Shown here: in pieces, positions 5,356-6,122 of the stretch | Layout of the letters: the number at the start of each line of letters is the position of its first letter | Numbering within the stretch: the stretch's first letter is position 1 | Notes under the pieces: model-generated | Told to the model about the DNA's origin: nothing | What the model saw: the letters and a program-made list of their open reading frames with translations, nothing else | Database searches by the model: none | Made by a program: the position numbers and the translations under genes | From: DATLBY01 sp035526665 | GTDB taxonomy: Bacteria > Acidobacteriota > Terriglobia > Bryobacterales > Bryobacteraceae | DNA length: 6,122 bases | Direction: 5' to 3' | Assembly: GCA_035526665.1 (NCBI GenBank) | Contig: DATLBY010000149.1 | Span: 1 to 6,122 of the forward strand

Positions 5356-6122
5356 TCAGCAATCCTCCAGGATGGCGCGCGCCGCATTGTATCCGGGAGC
5401 CCCCATCACGCCCCCGCCGGGGTGTGTCCCCGATCCACACAAGTAGAGATTACGAATCGGCGTGCGATACCGCGCCCATCCGGCGACGGGCCGCATAACG
5501 AACATCTGGTCCAGACTCATCTCCCCATGAAAGATGTTGCCGCCGGTAATACCGAAGCGCCGTTCGAGATCGAGCGGCGTGAGCGTCTGGCGCTCCACGA
5601 TGATGTCCCGTATGTTTGGTGCATATTCTTCGATCAGATCGAGGACACGGTTAGTGAAAGGCTCCCGCTCGTCATCCCAGTTGCCGTTCCGCAACGTGTA
5701 AGGCGCGTACTGGAGAAAGATACCCATGATGTGCCGGCCCGCCGGCGCGAGCGAAGGGTCATACATGGTGGGAATGGTGAGTTCGAGCAGCGGGCTCGAG
5801 GAGGGACGGCCGTACTTGGCGTCGTCCCAGGCCCGCTCCACATATTCCATGGACGGACAGATGTGCATGGTGGCGCCGTGGTGGGGTCCGGGCGTGCCTG
5901 GCAACGCGGCAAAATCCGGCAATCCGGATAGGGCCAGGTTGATCTTGCAGGATGTTCCTTCCATTCTGAAGTGCTGGATGGCAGCTACAAACGAGGGATC
6001 GAGGTCCCGTTCCGCCAGCAGATGCAGAAACGTGCGCTTCGGATCCAGGTTGCTGACCACAACTTTCGCCCGGATCTCCTCAGAGTTATCCAGGACAACG
6101 CCTTCGGCGGCGCCATTCTTTA
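5356..6122 (-). CDS. CrtI/PYROXD2-like FAD-dependent oxidoreductase, C-terminal 254 residues (cut by right edge)
   Basis: The C-terminal half of a flavoprotein of the phytoene desaturase-like (CrtI/PYROXD2, amine-oxidase-fold) group; members are usually about 500-560 residues. The frame is open from the right edge down to the TGA at 5356-5358. Near the edge 'IRAKVVVSNLDPKRTF' (about 6075-6030) is the strand-and-turn typical of these enzymes, so the GTG at 6060 is not the true start. The C-terminal FAD-contact motif 'LYLCGSGTHPGGGVMGAPG' precedes the end, followed by 'NAARAIL'. The dinucleotide-binding GxGxxG motif would be beyond the edge. No carotenoid genes accompany it, so a role in carotenoid synthesis should not be assumed; many bacterial members of this clade have no known substrate. 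It converges on the glycosylase with 8 bp between stop codons and no visible terminator. Confidence 0.88.
   Translation of the reverse strand, partial: KNGAAEGVVLDNSEEIRAKVVVSNLDPKRTFLHLLAERDLDPSFVAAIQHFRMEGTSCKINLALSGLPDFAALPGTPGPHHGATMHICPSMEYVERAWDDAKYGRPSSSPLLELTIPTMYDPSLAPAGRHIMGIFLQYAPYTLRNGNWDDEREPFTNRVLDLIEEYAPNIRDIIVERQTLTPLDLERRFGITGGNIFHGEMSLDQMFVMRPVAGWARYRTPIRNLYLCGSGTHPGGGVMGAPGYNAARAILEDC

Noticed and set aside
5287..5931. Plus-strand open frame of 214 codons opposite the FAD oxidoreductase.
   Set aside because: It is a shadow of the minus-strand oxidoreductase, which carries the FAD-contact motif; the plus-strand product is low in recognisable structure.

Overview
The window is a densely coded, GC-rich bacterial chromosome segment, and I infer a member of the Acidobacteriota. 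The best evidence is the gene at 3768-4718. It encodes an exported von Willebrand factor A protein whose layout (signal peptide, short beta domain with a 'DDFTV.EDG' type motif, VWA domain, 'Y.IGYTPTN' C-terminal element) matches the VWFA-related family that is strongly expanded in Acidobacteria. The remaining genes fit a soil heterotroph but do not identify the phylum. I see no transposase, integrase, phage gene, tRNA, rRNA or CRISPR array. No stretch longer than about 125 bases is free of a gene.

Layout, left to right. (1) Three minus-strand genes are read from about 2780 down to the left edge: a radical SAM enzyme with extra C-terminal cysteines (1770-2780), a UdgX-type uracil-DNA glycosylase (1128-1766) and the N-terminal 363 residues of a glycoside hydrolase family 2 enzyme (1-1089, cut by the window edge). 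Spacings of 3 and 38 bp suggest one transcript. (2) An RmlD-like dTDP-4-dehydrorhamnose reductase (2904-3767) diverges from this group on the plus strand. Its stop codon directly abuts the stop codon of the convergent VWA gene. (3) The VWA gene and a plus-strand AlkA-like DNA-3-methyladenine glycosylase (4754-5347) diverge from a gap of about 35 bp. The glycosylase reads through in one frame except for a single TAA at 5120-5122, immediately before its helix-hairpin-helix motif. (4) The right edge holds the C-terminal half of a CrtI/PYROXD2-like FAD oxidoreductase on the minus strand (5356-6122, cut by the edge).

How the genes fit together: the clearest theme is DNA base repair, with two unrelated glycosylases within about 4 kb, one of them tightly coupled to a radical SAM gene. 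The GH2, RmlD and oxidoreductase genes look like ordinary metabolic neighbours. The observations most worth following up are the radical SAM/UdgX pair, the conserved histidine loop that in UdgX proteins traps abasic DNA covalently, and the in-frame stop that splits the second glycosylase.
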